Source: Acidocella sp.
GTDB lineage: Bacteria > Pseudomonadota > Alphaproteobacteria > Acetobacterales > Acetobacteraceae
Direction of reading: 5' to 3'
Length of the DNA: 7,310 nt
Assembly (NCBI GenBank): GCA_029077775.1
Contig: JAQNCU010000138.1
Coordinates: 1-7,310 of the forward strand
Shown here: positions 5,616-7,310 of the stretch, piece by piece
Position numbering within the stretch: position 1 is the stretch's first letter
Layout of the letters: the number at the start of each line of letters is the position of its first letter
The notes under the pieces: generated by a model
What the model was told of the DNA's origin: nothing
The model's database searches: none
Seen by the model: the letters and a program-made list of their open reading frames with translations, nothing else
Program-made: the position numbers and the translations under genes

Positions 5616-7240
5616 ACCCGGTGCGGCGGGTTTTAGCACTTTGGGGTGCCCAGGCGGGTTGGCTGGCCTTTGGGGCAGCATTGTCGCTCGGCGGGCTGGC
5701 AGCGGCGGTCGCGCTGAACGCCAGTTCAGGGCGGTATGTTGGGTTGGCCATGCTGGGTGGTGCGCTGGTGGTGCCTGTCGCCCTTCAGGCCATCGGGGTG
5801 GCGCGCGTGGTGCTGCGATACCTGGAGCGGGTTTATACCCATGAAGGCACGTTCCGCGCGCTGGCCGGGCTGCGGCTGTGGCTGTTCTCGGGGTTGGCGC
5901 GGGGGGCTGCGGGCGGGCTTGGCCTGCGCCGCGCCGGGGACCAGCTGGCCAGATTGGTGAATGATGTCGATGCGCTGGATGGGCTATATCTTCGCATTGT
6001 CGTGCCGTTGCTGGGGGCTGTGCTGTTGCTGCCTGTGCTCGCGGTTTTGTTGTGGCGGGCGCAGCCTTGGGCGGTGCTGGTGCTGGTGCCCTATGCCGTG
6101 GTGGCGTTTTATTTGCCGCTGGTGGCCGCGGGCCGCGCGCGTGCCAACAGCGCGCGCTCCGGGCTGGCGATGGCCGGGCTGCGAGGCGCTGTGCTGGATG
6201 CCATAAGCGGATTGCGGGAGGTGCGGATTTTCGCCGCCGAGGGCCGGATGCTGGCACAGGCGCAAGCGCGCGAGGCGGCTCTGCTGGGCGCGCAGCGTGA
6301 TCTGGTGTTTGCAGGCAGCGGGCTGAATGCCCTCGCCTTCATGATCGCCCAAATCGGCTTGTTGGGGGTGATCCTCATCGGGCTGGCAGGCGCGCCGATT
6401 GCCATGCTGGTCGCGGTATTCGCGCTGCTGATGGGGTTTGAGACGGTTCTCGGCCTGCCGCGCGCCGGGTTGCTCTACGGCCAGGCGCGCGCGGCGGCGG
6501 CGCGGGTGGTTGAGGCCGCAACAACCAGCCCCGTGGTTGCCGACCCGCAGCGCCCCGCGCCGATGCCGGCCGCCAATGCTATCGCCTTCGAGCATGTCGC
6601 GTTCCGGTATGCCGATGATCTGCCGTTCGTGTTTCAGGGTTTGTCGTTGCAGGTGCCAGCGGGGGCCCGCGTGGCGATCCTCGGGCCGTCGGGGGCGGGG
6701 AAATCGACCATCGCGGCATTGGTGTTGAAGCTGATCGCGCCGCAAAGCGGCCAGATCAGGCTGGGCGGGGTCGATCTCGGTGCGTTGCCCGCTGAGGCCG
6801 TGCGCGGGCGGGTTGCGTATCTGGGCCAGACCACGCATTTATTCGCCGATACCATCCGCAATAATCTGCGTCTGGGCGACCCAACGGCCAGCGACAATGC
6901 GCTGTGGGCGGCCTTGGACGCGGCGCAACTGGCCGGGGTGATCCGCGCGCTGCCCGAGGGCTTGGGCACATGGTTGGGCGAGGGCGGGCAGAGCCTTTCC
7001 GGCGGTCAGGGGCGCAGGCTGGCGCTGGCGCGGACATTGCTCTCCGCCGCGCCGATATTGCTGCTGGACGAACCCTGCGCCGGGCTGGATGCCGCCACCG
7101 AGCGCGAGTTTTTCAATGTGCTGAATGAGGCGGTGAGCGGGCGCAGCGTGATTTTGATCGCTCACCGGCTGACCGGTGCGGAGCGGCTGGACCGGATCTG
7201 GCGGCTGACAGGCGGCGCGCTGGTGGCCGCGACGGGATAA
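5612..7240 (+). CDS. cydC: Thiol reductant ABC exporter subunit CydC
   Basis: Second half of the CydDC thiol exporter. At 542 residues it is slightly shorter than E. coli CydC. CydC hallmarks are VVLRYLERVYTHEGTFRALA (66-85) and the RAGDQLARLVNDVDALDGLY run (107-126). About six helices are seen (near 13-35, 42-66, 127-148, 150-172, 238-258, 260-280). The ATPase domain carries Walker A GPSGAGKST (358-366), Q406, signature LSGGQ (462-466), Walker B ILLLDEP (482-488, D486/E487), D-loop GLD (491-493) and H518, so both composite ATP sites of the heterodimer look intact. ATG 5612 overlaps the cydD stop as ATGA; there is no separate promoter. No cydAB or cioAB oxidase gene is inside the window; it may follow on the right. 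Confidence 0.92.
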   Translation: MNPVRRVLALWGAQAGWLAFGAALSLGGLAAAVALNASSGRYVGLAMLGGALVVPVALQAIGVARVVLRYLERVYTHEGTFRALAGLRLWLFSGLARGAAGGLGLRRAGDQLARLVNDVDALDGLYLRIVVPLLGAVLLLPVLAVLLWRAQPWAVLVLVPYAVVAFYLPLVAAGRARANSARSGLAMAGLRGAVLDAISGLREVRIFAAEGRMLAQAQAREAALLGAQRDLVFAGSGLNALAFMIAQIGLLGVILIGLAGAPIAMLVAVFALLMGFETVLGLPRAGLLYGQARAAAARVVEAATTSPVVADPQRPAPMPAANAIAFEHVAFRYADDLPFVFQGLSLQVPAGARVAILGPSGAGKSTIAALVLKLIAPQSGQIRLGGVDLGALPAEAVRGRVAYLGQTTHLFADTIRNNLRLGDPTASDNALWAALDAAQLAGVIRALPEGLGTWLGEGGQSLSGGQGRRLALARTLLSAAPILLLDEPCAGLDAATEREFFNVLNEAVSGRSVILIAHRLTGAERLDRIWRLTGGALVAATG

Positions 7241-7256
7241 TTTTTTCCGAAAATTC

Positions 7257-7285
7257 TTGAAGCCGGGATCAGAGATTATTATAAT
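7257..7285 (+). promoter_or_regulatory. Near-consensus sigma70 promoter pointing out of the window
   Basis: TTGAAG (7257-7262) and TATAAT (7280-7285) are separated by exactly 17 bases; the -10 is perfect and the -35 matches 4 of 6. It is the best promoter-like sequence I found here. It starts 17 bases after the cydC stop, with transcription expected from about 7292 rightward, so it should drive a gene or small RNA beyond the edge rather than cydDC. TATAAT lies within the palindrome ATTATAAT (7278-7285), so orientation rests on the -35. Confidence 0.6.
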
Positions 7286-7310
7286 ATGTGACGTCGGGAT
7301 GCCTCACTGA

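Noticed and set aside
5415..6257. 280-codon minus-strand frame across cydD/cydC, and similar ones at 5984-6838 and 1663-2424
   Set aside because: Low-complexity Pro/Ala/Arg/Gln-rich or His-rich translations without domain signals, opposite well-supported genes.
7239..7255. AATTTT/AAAATT dyad after cydC as a terminator
   Set aside because: The stem is only A-T pairs with a 5-base loop and no proper downstream T tract; too weak to call.
7288..7310. GTG at 7288 as the start of the next gene
   Set aside because: It lies only three bases past the -10 element, has no ribosome binding site, and too little sequence remains to judge.

Overview
The window reads as chromosomal DNA from a high-GC alphaproteobacterium, most likely in or near the Acetobacteraceae. 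That placement is an inference from protein style (the N-terminus of the ribonucleotide reductase, the repeat domains on the radical SAM protein, the cydDC pair) and from GC-rich third codon positions; no rRNA or marker tree was available. Five protein-coding genes fill nearly the whole window. I see no tRNA, rRNA, CRISPR array, insertion sequence or phage gene.

Layout. (1) Positions 1-578, minus strand: the first 192 codons of a class I ribonucleotide reductase large subunit (nrdA-like), cut by the window edge. (2) Positions 579-837: a divergent intergenic region with a good NrdR box, a weaker second box exactly 32 bp away, and a candidate nrdA promoter between them. (3) Positions 838-2214, plus strand: a 14-segment DHA2-type (EmrB/QacA-like) MFS efflux permease. 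(4) Positions 2215-2260: a short gap with a perfect 9-bp inverted repeat. (5) Positions 2261-3865, plus: a 534-residue radical SAM protein with two tandem copies of a roughly 100-residue domain in front of its CxxxCxxC cluster motif. (6) Positions 3930-5615 and 5612-7240, plus: cydD and cydC, overlapping by ATGA and encoding the two halves of the heterodimeric thiol-exporting ABC transporter needed for cytochrome bd assembly. (7) Positions 7241-7310: an intergenic tail with a near-consensus sigma70 promoter pointing out of the window.

How the genes work together. NrdA supplies deoxyribonucleotides and appears to be under NrdR control; it is divergent from, and probably unrelated to, the efflux gene. 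CydD and CydC act as one transporter. The radical SAM gene lies 64 bp upstream of cydD on the same strand and could be co-transcribed with it, but nothing in the sequence proves a shared function. The least ordinary item is this radical SAM protein: a duplicated N-terminal module, a relaxed second motif and a cysteine-free C-terminal region that resembles a degenerate SPASM domain.
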